The notes beneath the pieces were generated by a model, which was not told where the DNA came from, did not search any database, and saw nothing but the letters and a program-made list of their open reading frames with translations. DNA of 28,797 nucleotides from a virus: positions 1 to 28,797 of the IMG/VR virus record IMGVR_UViG_3300035034_001538. One strand, 5' to 3'. Of this stretch, positions 22,490-28,666 are shown piece by piece (the first letter of the stretch is position 1; every line of letters begins with the position of its first letter). Both the position numbers and the translations under genes were made by a program.

Positions 22490-22946
22490 CTGGGTTCTCC
22501 CAGAGAGAGACGGTATCCCAGTAGTTATCGATGAACCCGATCTTGGTCTTGAGCTCTTCGAGACTAAGTTCGGGAGACTCTCTGAGCTCTTGAGGAACCA
22601 CGATGAATGGGTGTCCTTCGGGCATCCATTCGTCTAGACCACCTAGATCGTCTAGATCGTAGTCTAACAGCTGCTCGTAGATGTAGGGGTCTTTGTCCCA
22701 GTAGGGTCCCCAGTTAGACCAGCCGTACTGAATGACTTCGGACTTGGCATCCTGAGAGAGCGGAAGATCCTTACTCTCGTATGCCCAGTTAGCCTCCTCC
22801 GAGGCGATGCCGAAGACCCAACCAGGCCATTCAGCTACCTCGAATTCGACTGCTGTCTCGTAGACATCTTCGCCCTTGCTGTGCTCGTTGTTCCACGGCG
22901 TGTCTGCCTTGTAACGGCGATACGCTGTGAGCGTGTAAGCTGTCAC
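22482..22946 (-). CDS. Unknown Trp/acid-rich protein (154 aa)
   Basis: GTG 22946 overlaps the stop of the upstream gene (GTGA) and has GGGAGG as SD. The protein is acidic and unusually rich in Trp and Tyr (EVAEWPGWVFGIASEEANWA; WSNWGPYWDKDPYIYEQ; YDLDDLGGLDEWMPEG). No transmembrane segment or known motif is seen. The compact aromatic composition suggests a folded beta/alpha protein. It overlaps the nuclease start by 8 bp, so they are translationally coupled. A DNA-mimic or inhibitor function is possible from acidity but not shown. Confidence 0.75.
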   Translation of the reverse strand: MTAYTLTAYRRYKADTPWNNEHSKGEDVYETAVEFEVAEWPGWVFGIASEEANWAYESKDLPLSQDAKSEVIQYGWSNWGPYWDKDPYIYEQLLDYDLDDLGGLDEWMPEGHPFIVVPQELRESPELSLEELKTKIGFIDNYWDTVSLWENPDA

Positions 22947-23086
22947 GGTCGGCCTCCCATTTTGAGAATCCAGTTACGAAAGGCATTGGCCTCGCGCCGG
23001 CGTTGCAGCTCTACTTCACGGCGTCTCGCGATCTTAGCTGCGATGCGCTGCTCAGGTGTCCGGCGTTGCCGGCCTTTCTTTGACAT
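22943..23086 (-). CDS. Arg-rich small protein (47 aa)
   Basis: ATG 23086 with AAGGAG about 6 nt upstream (AAGGAGAATACC then ATG) is preferred to the further-upstream start at 23191, which would run through a stem-loop. The sequence MSKKGRQRRTPEQRIAAKIA then RRREVELQRRREANAF is very basic and helical, ending NWILKMGGRP. It probably binds nucleic acid, perhaps ssDNA or RNA. It is transcribed between the SSB and nuclease genes and overlaps the next start (GTGA). Confidence 0.7.
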   Translation of the reverse strand: MSKKGRQRRTPEQRIAAKIARRREVELQRRREANAFRNWILKMGGRP

Positions 23087-23113
23087 GGTATTCTCCTTGT
23101 CGTTGTCGGGTGG

Positions 23114-23154
23114 CCGGGTCGGCAGGAGGTTGTTAATCACCCCTGCCGACCCGG
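23114..23154 (-). other. Strong stem-loop after the SSB gene, no U-tract
   Basis: Perfect 13-bp stem CCGGGTCGGCAGG/CCTGCCGACCCGG with a 15-nt loop, 12 nt downstream of the SSB stop (23166). No T-run follows on the minus strand. Confidence 0.9.
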
Positions 23155-23165
23155 TGGTTCGGACG

Positions 23166-23879
23166 TTAGTCCATGAAGATCTCGTCCTCATCGATCTCGT
23201 AGCTACCGCCGAAGCGGTCGGCCTCGAGGTTGCCGAGGTAGATCGCTGCGTTGGCAGCGCCCGAGATCCCGTTGACCGCGTTGCTGACGGCGTACGCGTA
23301 GAGGTTCAGCGTCGCACCGACGTAGGCGCCGGGGTACATCTGGAACACGGTCTCGTTGATTGGCTTGACGGTCGGATACGTGAGCACGTCTCCGTCCGGC
23401 ACAGCCAGCTGCTGCTCGTTGAAGACTGACGCCATCAGCTTGACGTCGCCGCCCTTGACGCCGGTGATCTTGACACCGGCGACAGCCTCAGGAGCGGACT
23501 CCGCGTTCTTCTCGGAGACCTCCTTGAGCAAGAGAGTGGGAGGCGTGTCGCCCCACTCTTCGCTCTCGATCATGGCCTTGATCTTGGCCACGATCTTCGG
23601 CTCGAGAGCATCCCGCTTCTCGCCTGCAGCGTGCTGCGCCTCGGCGTAGGGCAGGAACACATCGAGGATGTGAGCCTTGATCTTGTCGAGCTGATCCTGT
23701 TCGATCAGCAGGTTGAACTCACTCGAGATGTCCTCGGGAGAGTTGGTCGCTGTCGACTTGATCTGCTGAATCGTGCTGCGCAGACCAGACTGAACCGCCT
23801 CCGCGTGCGTGAATCGCGGGAACGAGAGACGACCTCGGATCGTGACCTTCTTCGGGTCAACTGCAGTGCTGGTGGCCAT
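23166..23879 (-). CDS. Single-stranded DNA-binding protein, DUF2815 / T7 gp2.5-like
   Basis: 237 aa from ATG 23879 (MATSTAVDPKKVTIRGRL), chosen over 23948 because AGGA lies ~10 nt upstream (GGAAGGATGGTAGCC) and because the longer form crosses the terminator. The DUF2815 features are the N-terminal RGRLSFPRFTHAE strand, the conserved PGAYVGATLNLYAYAVSN, and GISGAANAAIYLGNLEADRFGG near the end. The C-terminus is acidic with a final aromatic (GSYEIDEDEIFMD), as in the partner-binding tails of T7 gp2.5-type SSBs. It would coat unwound DNA and recruit polymerase and primase. Its start lies behind a U-tract terminator, so expression may depend on readthrough. Confidence 0.85.
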   Translation of the reverse strand: MATSTAVDPKKVTIRGRLSFPRFTHAEAVQSGLRSTIQQIKSTATNSPEDISSEFNLLIEQDQLDKIKAHILDVFLPYAEAQHAAGEKRDALEPKIVAKIKAMIESEEWGDTPPTLLLKEVSEKNAESAPEAVAGVKITGVKGGDVKLMASVFNEQQLAVPDGDVLTYPTVKPINETVFQMYPGAYVGATLNLYAYAVSNAVNGISGAANAAIYLGNLEADRFGGSYEIDEDEIFMD

Positions 23880-23918
23880 GTGGCTACCATCCTTCCTGTT
23901 TGGATTTGGTCTTGTTGT

Positions 23919-23933
23919 CGGAAAATTTTTCCG
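23919..23933. promoter_or_regulatory. AT-rich perfect palindrome between terminator and SSB gene
   Basis: CGGAAAA-T-TTTTCCG, a 15-nt perfect inverted repeat around a central T. It lies 40-54 nt upstream of the SSB start. It stands out in this GC-rich region and could be an operator or a protein-binding site; no promoter -10 is recognised next to it. Confidence 0.4.
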
Positions 23934-23934
23934 G

Positions 23935-23975
23935 AAAAACCGGGCCACCCCCTCTTGTGAAGAGGGTGACCCGGT
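23935..23975 (-). terminator. Intrinsic terminator between VWA and SSB genes
   Basis: On the minus strand the arms ACCGGG-CCACCC-CTCT and AGAG-GGTG-CCCGGT (23975-23939) form a long GC-rich hairpin with a mismatch and a small bulge. It is followed by TTTTT (23939-23935). It starts 5 nt after the VWA stop (23980). Unlike the other junction stem-loops it has a U-tract, so it should terminate at least part of the transcripts inside the leftward series. Confidence 0.75.
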
Positions 23976-23979
23976 AGTG

Positions 23980-24930
23980 CTAGTCGATCAGGCCGTATCG
24001 CGTGCTCGCGATGAGCAGCGGCTTGATCTCCTCGGCGAGACGACCCACGCATTCTGCGAGGAATGTCGGGCGGTTTACGAGGCTGATGTCCAGCAACTGC
24101 TCGATGGAACCCGAGCACTTGCCGATGACATCTCCCGCGCTCCAGCTCGAGTCGTAGTCGGCGATCGTGATGACCGTGCCCCAACTACGGTCCTCGAACA
24201 GAGGCGCGAGCGTCTCGTAGTGCGTGCCTCCGAACTCCGCAAGGCGGAGGACGTCGTCGACACTATACGAGCCCGGCTCCCAGTAGAAGGCGTTGCTGCT
24301 GACGATTGCCAGGTGAGCGTCGGCCTTCCAGCTCAGAGCCACGACATCCTCGATGATCGTGTGGATCGTCTCGGAGGTCATGGACCCTGAGACATCCAGG
24401 ATCACGAGGTTGTTTGCCATCGGAGGGTGCTTGATCGACGGGTTGAACTGTCCCAGCGTGGGGCGCTGCTTGTTGAGCTTCGCCATGTGCGTGAACGTCA
24501 TCCTCCCCTCTTTAGAGGGAAGTCGATCGAGCGTCCCTGCCAGCTTGGCAGCGACCTCCTTCAGGCTGCTCGCGACCTGAAGCTCAGCTGCCTCCCAGAG
24601 TGCGGGGAGAATCTCCCCCTGAGGAGGCGGAGCGTTGTCGTCGAAGTTCAACGACTTGCCCTCCGGCAACAGGTGGTCGGGCACGGTCTCGACGATGTAG
24701 CTCTGCAGCGAGGTACTGTGTGTACCCTCGCTGAGAGCACGGACCACGTCCGAGTCGAACAAGCCGTAGATCAGCGAGCTCAATCGCTCGTAATTTAGGT
24801 CGTACGCCTTGGCGAAGAACAGTGCTGTCTCGACATCGGGCAGGAGCTTCTTCAGACTGTTCCAGGTTGCCTTGCGACCCGGACCAATCTCAAAGAGACT
24901 CAGTGACTTCTGGATCTCGTCATGCTTCAT
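23980..24930 (-). CDS. VWA-domain protein, partner of the MoxR-like ATPase
   Basis: 316 aa; ATG 24930 with AAGGAGGACACCGCAG upstream, overlapping the ATPase stop by 11 bp. The N-terminal ~160 residues are helical and charged with an acidic patch (GKSLNFDDNAPPPQG). The C-terminal half is a von Willebrand A domain: LVILDVSGSM (MIDAS Asp179-x-Ser181-x-Ser183), FGGTHYETL with Thr236, and ITIADYDSSW with Asp258. All MIDAS metal ligands appear intact. MoxR/VWA pairs act together as chaperone-like machines that load cofactors or remodel complexes. The CobS/CobT type and NorQ/NorD type are alternatives I cannot separate. Its target in the phage is unknown. Confidence 0.85.
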   Translation of the reverse strand: MKHDEIQKSLSLFEIGPGRKATWNSLKKLLPDVETALFFAKAYDLNYERLSSLIYGLFDSDVVRALSEGTHSTSLQSYIVETVPDHLLPEGKSLNFDDNAPPPQGEILPALWEAAELQVASSLKEVAAKLAGTLDRLPSKEGRMTFTHMAKLNKQRPTLGQFNPSIKHPPMANNLVILDVSGSMTSETIHTIIEDVVALSWKADAHLAIVSSNAFYWEPGSYSVDDVLRLAEFGGTHYETLAPLFEDRSWGTVITIADYDSSWSAGDVIGKCSGSIEQLLDISLVNRPTFLAECVGRLAEEIKPLLIASTRYGLID

Positions 24931-26278
24931 CTGCGGTGTCCTCCTTCTTGGACTCCTTGGTTGCTACTTCCATCTCGATGAGTTGGAGGTTGAGATCCAG
25001 GTTGATGCGCTGGACCTCTGTGAGTCGTGGATTTCCCACGAGACGCTGTGCATCCGCTTGGTACTGCGGAGGTAGCGACTTGTTGCCTGTCATGAGCAAG
25101 ACGTACTGCGCCTTGCCCTGCTGCATCGCCATCAGGTTGTTGATGGCAATGACTTCGGACAGAGCTTTGGACTGGACCTCGCGGAGCTTGGCCTGACCAA
25201 TGAGCTTACGAGCAGACTGTCCCCGGACAGAGGCAGTGGCTCCGATGTTGGCGCCGGAGCCGTGCTTGAACTGATCGAGCATGTCGTAGGTCGGATCGAT
25301 CTCTGTTGCGATCAAGGCTTCCATCTCTGGAATCTTGGCCGTCTCAGTCATGAGCCCGAGCTCGCTGACGATCAGGTCTTTCAGGTCCTGACGCGCTCGC
25401 TTGCTCGATCGGATGTCTGTGACAGGCATGTGGAGCAGCCTGTCGTCGAGTGCCTTGTCGTAGGTCGTGACCGAGTTGGACGCGGCTACGAAGAACACCT
25501 TGGGAAGGTTGAAGCCTGCAACGTGCCGGCTCGTCATGATGTCAAGCAGACCGTTGTAGACCTCGGGGAACCCTCGCAGGAACTCATCGAAGAGGACGAT
25601 ATCCCCTTCTTCGAGTGACTGCCAGAGAGTACTGGTCAGCATGTGCAGTCGATAGTCTCCGTCAGCGTGGTTACCCACGGGCATCTGAACACCCTCGAGT
25701 TCGAGGACGTTGATGCGAGAGACGTTGACGACGTGCAGCCGCTTTCCAGTGAGGTGAGCGAGTTGTTCCACGCTCAGGCTCTTGCCCACGCCGGGAGGAC
25801 CGACGAGGTGTGGCATGGGGCTACGCACGTCCTGAGCCATGTAGGTCGTGTACAGCCTGATGAGCTTGTCCAGCAAAGTTCTACCCCCTTCTAGGGCTAT
25901 GAGACCGTTGTCATTCCTGTCCCTGCGGATGTACTTGTCTGCGAGCTTATCGTAGATGTAGTGGCAGTTCACGAGCGACTGACCCGTGTACGGGTCTCGA
26001 TTAGCGATGAGTGCTTCTAGGTGCCGCAGCCTCAAGGTGTTTACAGCAACGAGATCCTCCTTGTAGATTACAGGAGGATACGAGTGGTCGTAGGTGTCTC
26101 CTGTTCTCTGATGGGAAGGAATGTAGTTGTTGATGTTGAAGCTGATGTTAGCAACGTTAGTTTTTACCCGCTTGCTAGCAGCAACGTTTGCCAGAGTACT
26201 AGGACGGTAGACCTGACTCTGAAGCTCATCTAGCCGGTTCTGAAGATAGACAGTAGCGTCTTCGTCGTTGGAACCCAT
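24920..26278 (-). CDS. MoxR/CobS-type AAA+ ATPase
   Basis: 452 aa; ATG 26278 with GGAGGG ~10 nt upstream. Residues 1-150 include a Ser/Asn-rich basic start and a helical region (TLRLRHLEALIANRDPYTG). The AAA+ core has Walker A LVGPPGVGKSL (158-168), Walker B IVLFDEF (227-233), sensor 1 AASN (265-268) and an arginine-finger candidate DDRLLHMPV (278-286). A Gly/Met-rich helical tail of ~150 residues (LIGQAKLREVQSKALSEVIAIN) follows. The order Walker A, then LELEGVQMP, then DEFLRGFPEVYNGLLDIM is typical of the MoxR/CobS group. It is paired with the VWA gene directly downstream, and so likely forms one machine with it. The length exceeds usual MoxR proteins (~320 aa) because of the N-terminal extension and C-terminal tail. 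Confidence 0.85.
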   Translation of the reverse strand: MGSNDEDATVYLQNRLDELQSQVYRPSTLANVAASKRVKTNVANISFNINNYIPSHQRTGDTYDHSYPPVIYKEDLVAVNTLRLRHLEALIANRDPYTGQSLVNCHYIYDKLADKYIRRDRNDNGLIALEGGRTLLDKLIRLYTTYMAQDVRSPMPHLVGPPGVGKSLSVEQLAHLTGKRLHVVNVSRINVLELEGVQMPVGNHADGDYRLHMLTSTLWQSLEEGDIVLFDEFLRGFPEVYNGLLDIMTSRHVAGFNLPKVFFVAASNSVTTYDKALDDRLLHMPVTDIRSSKRARQDLKDLIVSELGLMTETAKIPEMEALIATEIDPTYDMLDQFKHGSGANIGATASVRGQSARKLIGQAKLREVQSKALSEVIAINNLMAMQQGKAQYVLLMTGNKSLPPQYQADAQRLVGNPRLTEVQRINLDLNLQLIEMEVATKESKKEDTADEA

Positions 26279-26293
26279 GTGAGTGAACCCTCC

Positions 26294-26353
26294 TCTAGGA
26301 AGATGAGAAGGGGCTGGGCGAAACTACTCCCAGCCCCTCCATCTCAGCCTAGA
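26294..26353 (-). other. Large nested stem-loop between the 132-aa gene and the ATPase
   Basis: Core GGGGCTGGG/CCCAGCCCC (26310-26318 with 26329-26337) is extended by AGATG/CATCT (26301-26305 with 26340-26344) and TCTAGG/CCTAGA (26294-26299 with 26348-26353), separated by small internal loops. It begins 2 nt after the 132-aa stop (26355), and its distal arm abuts the ATPase SD (AGAGGAGGG). It may affect ATPase translation. No U-tract. Confidence 0.85.
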
Positions 26354-26354
26354 A

Positions 26355-26753
26355 TCAGGCTGCGGTGATCGCGAGCGTGTCGGCGTTGACCCACACGATG
26401 CGATCGGTGTTCGGGTCCTGCTCGATGAGACGCAGGATCGCCGAGTGCGCGTTGAGCTGGTAGGCCTCTGCACACGTGGACGGCGTGCCGGCCTCACCCT
26501 CGGTGATGACGACCGTGAAGAGCGGGTCGACAGCGGGGCCAGCGGCTGCTGCCTCCATCTTGTCGGCCGCCTCCGTCAGAGGAGCGTAGAACTCCTTGAC
26601 GGACTGGTCGTACTCCACCGTGGCGTCCTTGAACGCCATGCGGGACTGGACCTCAGCCCACTGGCTGCCGTCAAGCAGCGCCTGGTGCTTCGGCTTGTTG
26701 CTCTGAGTGACGAGGACGTCACCGTTTGCGAGTGGCTGGAGCTTGAACGTCAT
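26355..26753 (-). CDS. Unknown 132-aa protein
   Basis: ATG 26753, SD AAAGGA ~8 nt upstream. It has its own promoter (-10 at 26808-26803) and so may be highly or separately expressed. The N-terminus is beta-like (MTFKLQPLANGDVLVTQSN), the middle is a charged Ala-rich helix (LTEAADKMEAAAAGPAVDP), and the end is a mixed hydrophobic domain (AILRLIEQDPNTDRIVWVNADTLAITAA). Single Cys. No known family. It precedes the MoxR/VWA pair, separated by a structured junction. Confidence 0.75.
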   Translation of the reverse strand: MTFKLQPLANGDVLVTQSNKPKHQALLDGSQWAEVQSRMAFKDATVEYDQSVKEFYAPLTEAADKMEAAAAGPAVDPLFTVVITEGEAGTPSTCAEAYQLNAHSAILRLIEQDPNTDRIVWVNADTLAITAA

Positions 26754-26802
26754 GAGAACGTTCCTTTCTGGTTGGGTGTTCGGTACCGTTGTGCCCGTCT
26801 CT

Positions 26803-26808
26803 ATTATA
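26803..26808 (-). promoter_or_regulatory. Promoter -10 element (P4), leftward
   Basis: On the minus strand GGTATAATAGAGAC contains a perfect TATAAT (26808-26803), 50 nt upstream of the ATG at 26753. The AATAGAGAC tail is identical to that of P2, and the following GGGCA resembles P3. The -35 is not recognisable. It would supply the 132-aa, ATPase and VWA genes. Confidence 0.6.
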
Positions 26809-26847
26809 CCCCAGATTGGTCCTCTGGGCTACCTGATTTGGGCGTGA

Positions 26848-26875
26848 GTCGTGCAGCTTCCCAGCTGTACGCGAC
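26848..26875 (-). other. Stem-loop after the 76-aa gene
   Basis: CAGCT/AGCTG (26854-26858 with 26863-26867) with a four-base loop and an interrupted outer GTCG/CGAC, 8 nt after the stop of the 76-aa gene (26883). No U-tract. Confidence 0.6.
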
Positions 26876-26882
26876 CACTAGC

Positions 26883-27113
26883 TCAACCGGCTAGCGGAAA
26901 CTTGCCACCTTCGTACGCGGCTGCTCCTCCTCGGAGGAGGCCTTGAGCCTTTGCTCTACGAATGAGCTCTGCTGCCGAGGGTTGAGAGGCATCAGCGATG
27001 AGCTGGTCCTCTTGTACCTCGTTAAGGACTATATCTCCTGGTTGAGGGCAGTCACAGATCTCTTCGAGCTCAGGATCCTTGATGGCGGGACAGTTGTCGA
27101 GATGTTGTTTCAC
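26883..27113 (-). CDS. Unknown 76-aa protein
   Basis: GTG 27113 overlaps the upstream stop (GTGA), and GGAGG lies 7 nt upstream. The N-terminal part has three cysteines and acids (HLDNCPAIKDPELEEICDCPQPG), which could hold a metal but are too few for a clear finger. The rest is helical with Ala/Gly (SQPSAAELIRRAKAQGLLRG) and a Gly-rich end. It resembles short actinophage proteins of unknown role. It is probably co-translated with the nucleotidyltransferase-fold gene. Confidence 0.65.
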   Translation of the reverse strand: MKQHLDNCPAIKDPELEEICDCPQPGDIVLNEVQEDQLIADASQPSAAELIRRAKAQGLLRGGAAAYEGGKFPLAG

Positions 27114-27961
27114 TCGAGAGCCTCCATGATGGCATCGAGATCGTCGAGGAACAGGATCTCGCTACCGGCTTCCCGGAGCTTCTCCCACTCTTTCGACTCG
27201 ATGTGCATGGCGATGCACTGGTAAATCATACCCAGCTGGACCTTCTCCGGGTTGTCGGTCCGATCGATGAGGTACTCGGCGGCTTTCCAGTAGCCTAGGA
27301 GCAGGTCACCCTGCACCCGGCTCATGTTATAGCCGTAGTCTTTGTACTTCATGAAGCGGCCGACCTCCCTCAGTCCTTGATACTGACTGATGAAGCCGTT
27401 TCGCCACGCAGCCCTGCGAGCAGGGAGCAGTGGCAGAGGACCTTGAGGGTCCTCTCCGGGGAAGAAGTAATCTCGCATGTCCCGCCAGGTGTCTTGCTCA
27501 CAGTCGAAGCCGACTGCAAGCAGGCCGAAGTCGAATGACTCCAGTACCTGACCGAGAGAGGTGGTTGGGTGCCCATCCACCATCTTGTAGACGAGATTGA
27601 CCTTGATGAACGCCTTGCCTTGGGGGGTCTCGAGAGGCATCTCGAGCTTGAGAGAGTTGGTGTGCCAACCCTTGAATCCGTATCGGAGCCAACGCTGCCA
27701 GACGCGCTCCATGCGATCGTCAGGCAAAAAGCCTGCGTGCATGAGACGCTGAGCGGCTGCGACAAGGACCTCCCGGGTACCACAGAACGCATCGATGTCG
27801 TCGTAAGCCGTGTCATCGATGAATGGGTACTGCGTGAGTGCAGCGGCGCTACCAGCGATGTACACTGGTAGCGCCGCTACAGCCACTCGGACGGCCTCGA
27901 TCGCATCCGCAGCAGGGAGTCGATACAGACTAGATGCTGCCGGATCGTCGAGGGTCAGCAT
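27110..27961 (-). CDS. Nucleotidyltransferase-fold protein
   Basis: 283 aa, ATG 27961, weak SD (GAGG ~10 nt upstream). The key pattern is YIAGSAAALTQYPFIDDTAYDD followed by IDAF: Gly37-Ser38 then Asp55 and Asp57, as in NTase superfamily enzymes (GS...DxD). Downstream FIKVNLVYK and VLESFDFGLLAVGFD fit a later pair of strands seen in viral NTases, though the usual third Asp in the first of these is replaced by Asn122. Later helical regions (GYNMSRVQGDLLLGYWKAAE) suggest a C-terminal helical part. It would transfer a nucleotide to an RNA, protein or small molecule. Assignment to tRNA, toxin or other subclass is not possible here. Confidence 0.65.
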   Translation of the reverse strand: MLTLDDPAASSLYRLPAADAIEAVRVAVAALPVYIAGSAAALTQYPFIDDTAYDDIDAFCGTREVLVAAAQRLMHAGFLPDDRMERVWQRWLRYGFKGWHTNSLKLEMPLETPQGKAFIKVNLVYKMVDGHPTTSLGQVLESFDFGLLAVGFDCEQDTWRDMRDYFFPGEDPQGPLPLLPARRAAWRNGFISQYQGLREVGRFMKYKDYGYNMSRVQGDLLLGYWKAAEYLIDRTDNPEKVQLGMIYQCIAMHIESKEWEKLREAGSEILFLDDLDAIMEALE

Positions 27962-27964
27962 GGC

Positions 27965-28303
27965 TCAGGCGCCTCGGCGAACCCGTGTCGGGTCGACGTG
28001 GCCGACCTCAGGTGCGTCCTCGATGTCGAGTTCGACAGCGGTCTCGTCACGAACGTCGGCCTCGGCCGGCGTCTCGAGCTCTCCCTCGACAGCGTCGATC
28101 TCGTTCTCGAGAACCTCGATGCGAGCGTCGAGCTTGAGTCGGCGCTCTTGCGCCTTCCGCAGCTCGATCTTGTTGTTCTCGAGTCGAGCGGTGAGTCGTG
28201 CTGACTCCTTCGCCTGAGCTTCTTCGAGCTCCTGGCGGAGTCGTTCGACACGAGCGAGGCGGCGCTGTTCTCCGCGCTGCTGCTGCTCTTCCTTCTGGGA
28301 CAT
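27965..28303 (-). CDS. Coiled-coil protein (112 aa)
   Basis: ATG 28303 (AAGGAGGACTC upstream, 5-7 nt spacing) is preferred to the in-frame ATG at 28348. Residues ~5-80 are an uninterrupted charged helix rich in Arg, Glu, Gln and Leu with heptad-like spacing (RRLARVERLRQELEEAQAKE; IEVLENEIDAVEGELETP). The C-terminus is acidic and Pro/Val-rich, ending VRRGA. A long coiled coil suggests a structural adaptor or an oligomerisation partner. No family recognised. Its stop lies 3 nt before the next start. Confidence 0.75.
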   Translation of the reverse strand: MSQKEEQQQRGEQRRLARVERLRQELEEAQAKESARLTARLENNKIELRKAQERRLKLDARIEVLENEIDAVEGELETPAEADVRDETAVELDIEDAPEVGHVDPTRVRRGA

Positions 28304-28370
28304 GAGTCCTCCTTGTTGTGATTGGGTAGTGGTACCACGAACCGACAATTACTAGCTGCCGGCGAGTGCC

Positions 28371-28420
28371 GACCTCGGAACACTGAATGCTGAAAGCATA
28401 GAGTGATGGGGGCCGAGGTC
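28371..28420 (-). other. Nested hairpin in the leader of the coiled-coil gene
   Basis: Outer stem GACCTCGG (28371-28378) with CCGAGGTC (28413-28420); inner CACT/AGTG (28381-28384 with 28402-28405) and ATGCT/AGCAT (28387-28391 with 28395-28399). No T-run. With the next hairpin it makes a structured 5' leader in a 240-nt gap (28304-28543) that otherwise holds no supported gene. Confidence 0.75.
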
Positions 28421-28446
28421 GACACACGTCGGTGTCTAGTGAGAGA

Positions 28447-28488
28447 CTCGCTAGGCCCAGAGTTCGGGTGATCTCCAGGCCTAGCGAG
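28447..28488 (-). other. Second leader hairpin
   Basis: Perfect 10-bp stem CTCGCTAGGC/GCCTAGCGAG (28447-28456 with 28479-28488) around a 22-nt loop. No T-run on the minus strand. It is tandem with the hairpin at 28371-28420. Confidence 0.8.
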
Positions 28489-28543
28489 GTGGTGGCCGTT
28501 TTACCTGATGAGTGGGAGCTCTTCAGGCAGACGTAGTCATCGG

Positions 28544-28666
28544 CTACGACGTGGACCAACGCATTCCGACTCCCATCGGACAGTTGAGAGTGGCCCGGCT
28601 CCCCCGCGTAGTAGGGAACCGGGCCACTTTTGCGGAACGCCACCACGGCGTGTAGTCGTCACTCAT
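28544..28666 (-). CDS. Possible 40-aa protein across a hairpin
   Basis: ATG 28666 has AGGAGG (28678-28673) 6 nt upstream, a strong SD. The frame runs 40 codons to TAG (28546-28544), giving a basic product starting MSDDYTPWWRSAKVARFPTT. It overlaps the end of the upstream partial gene by 8 bp, which fits coupled translation. Against it, the middle codes through the stem-loop at 28589-28628, whose sequence seems under RNA rather than protein constraint, and the product has no recognisable fold. It could be a short leader peptide. Confidence 0.35.
   Translation of the reverse strand: MSDDYTPWWRSAKVARFPTTRGSRATLNCPMGVGMRWSTS
28589..28631 (+). terminator. Terminator-like hairpin, U-tract only on the plus strand
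   Basis: Stem AGTGGCCCGG/CCGGGCCACT (28589-28598 with 28619-28628) plus inner CCC/GGG pairing, followed on the + strand by TTTT (28628-28631). Read leftward, the way local genes run, it has no U-tract but lies ~30 nt after the stop of the upstream partial gene, as the other junction stem-loops do. Rightward termination would block antisense transcription leaving this region. Confidence 0.6.

Noticed and set aside
23880-23948. N-terminal extension of the SSB gene
   Set aside because: It would include the terminator U-tract and the palindrome; ATG 23879 has a ribosome site and starts a typical DUF2815 N-terminus.
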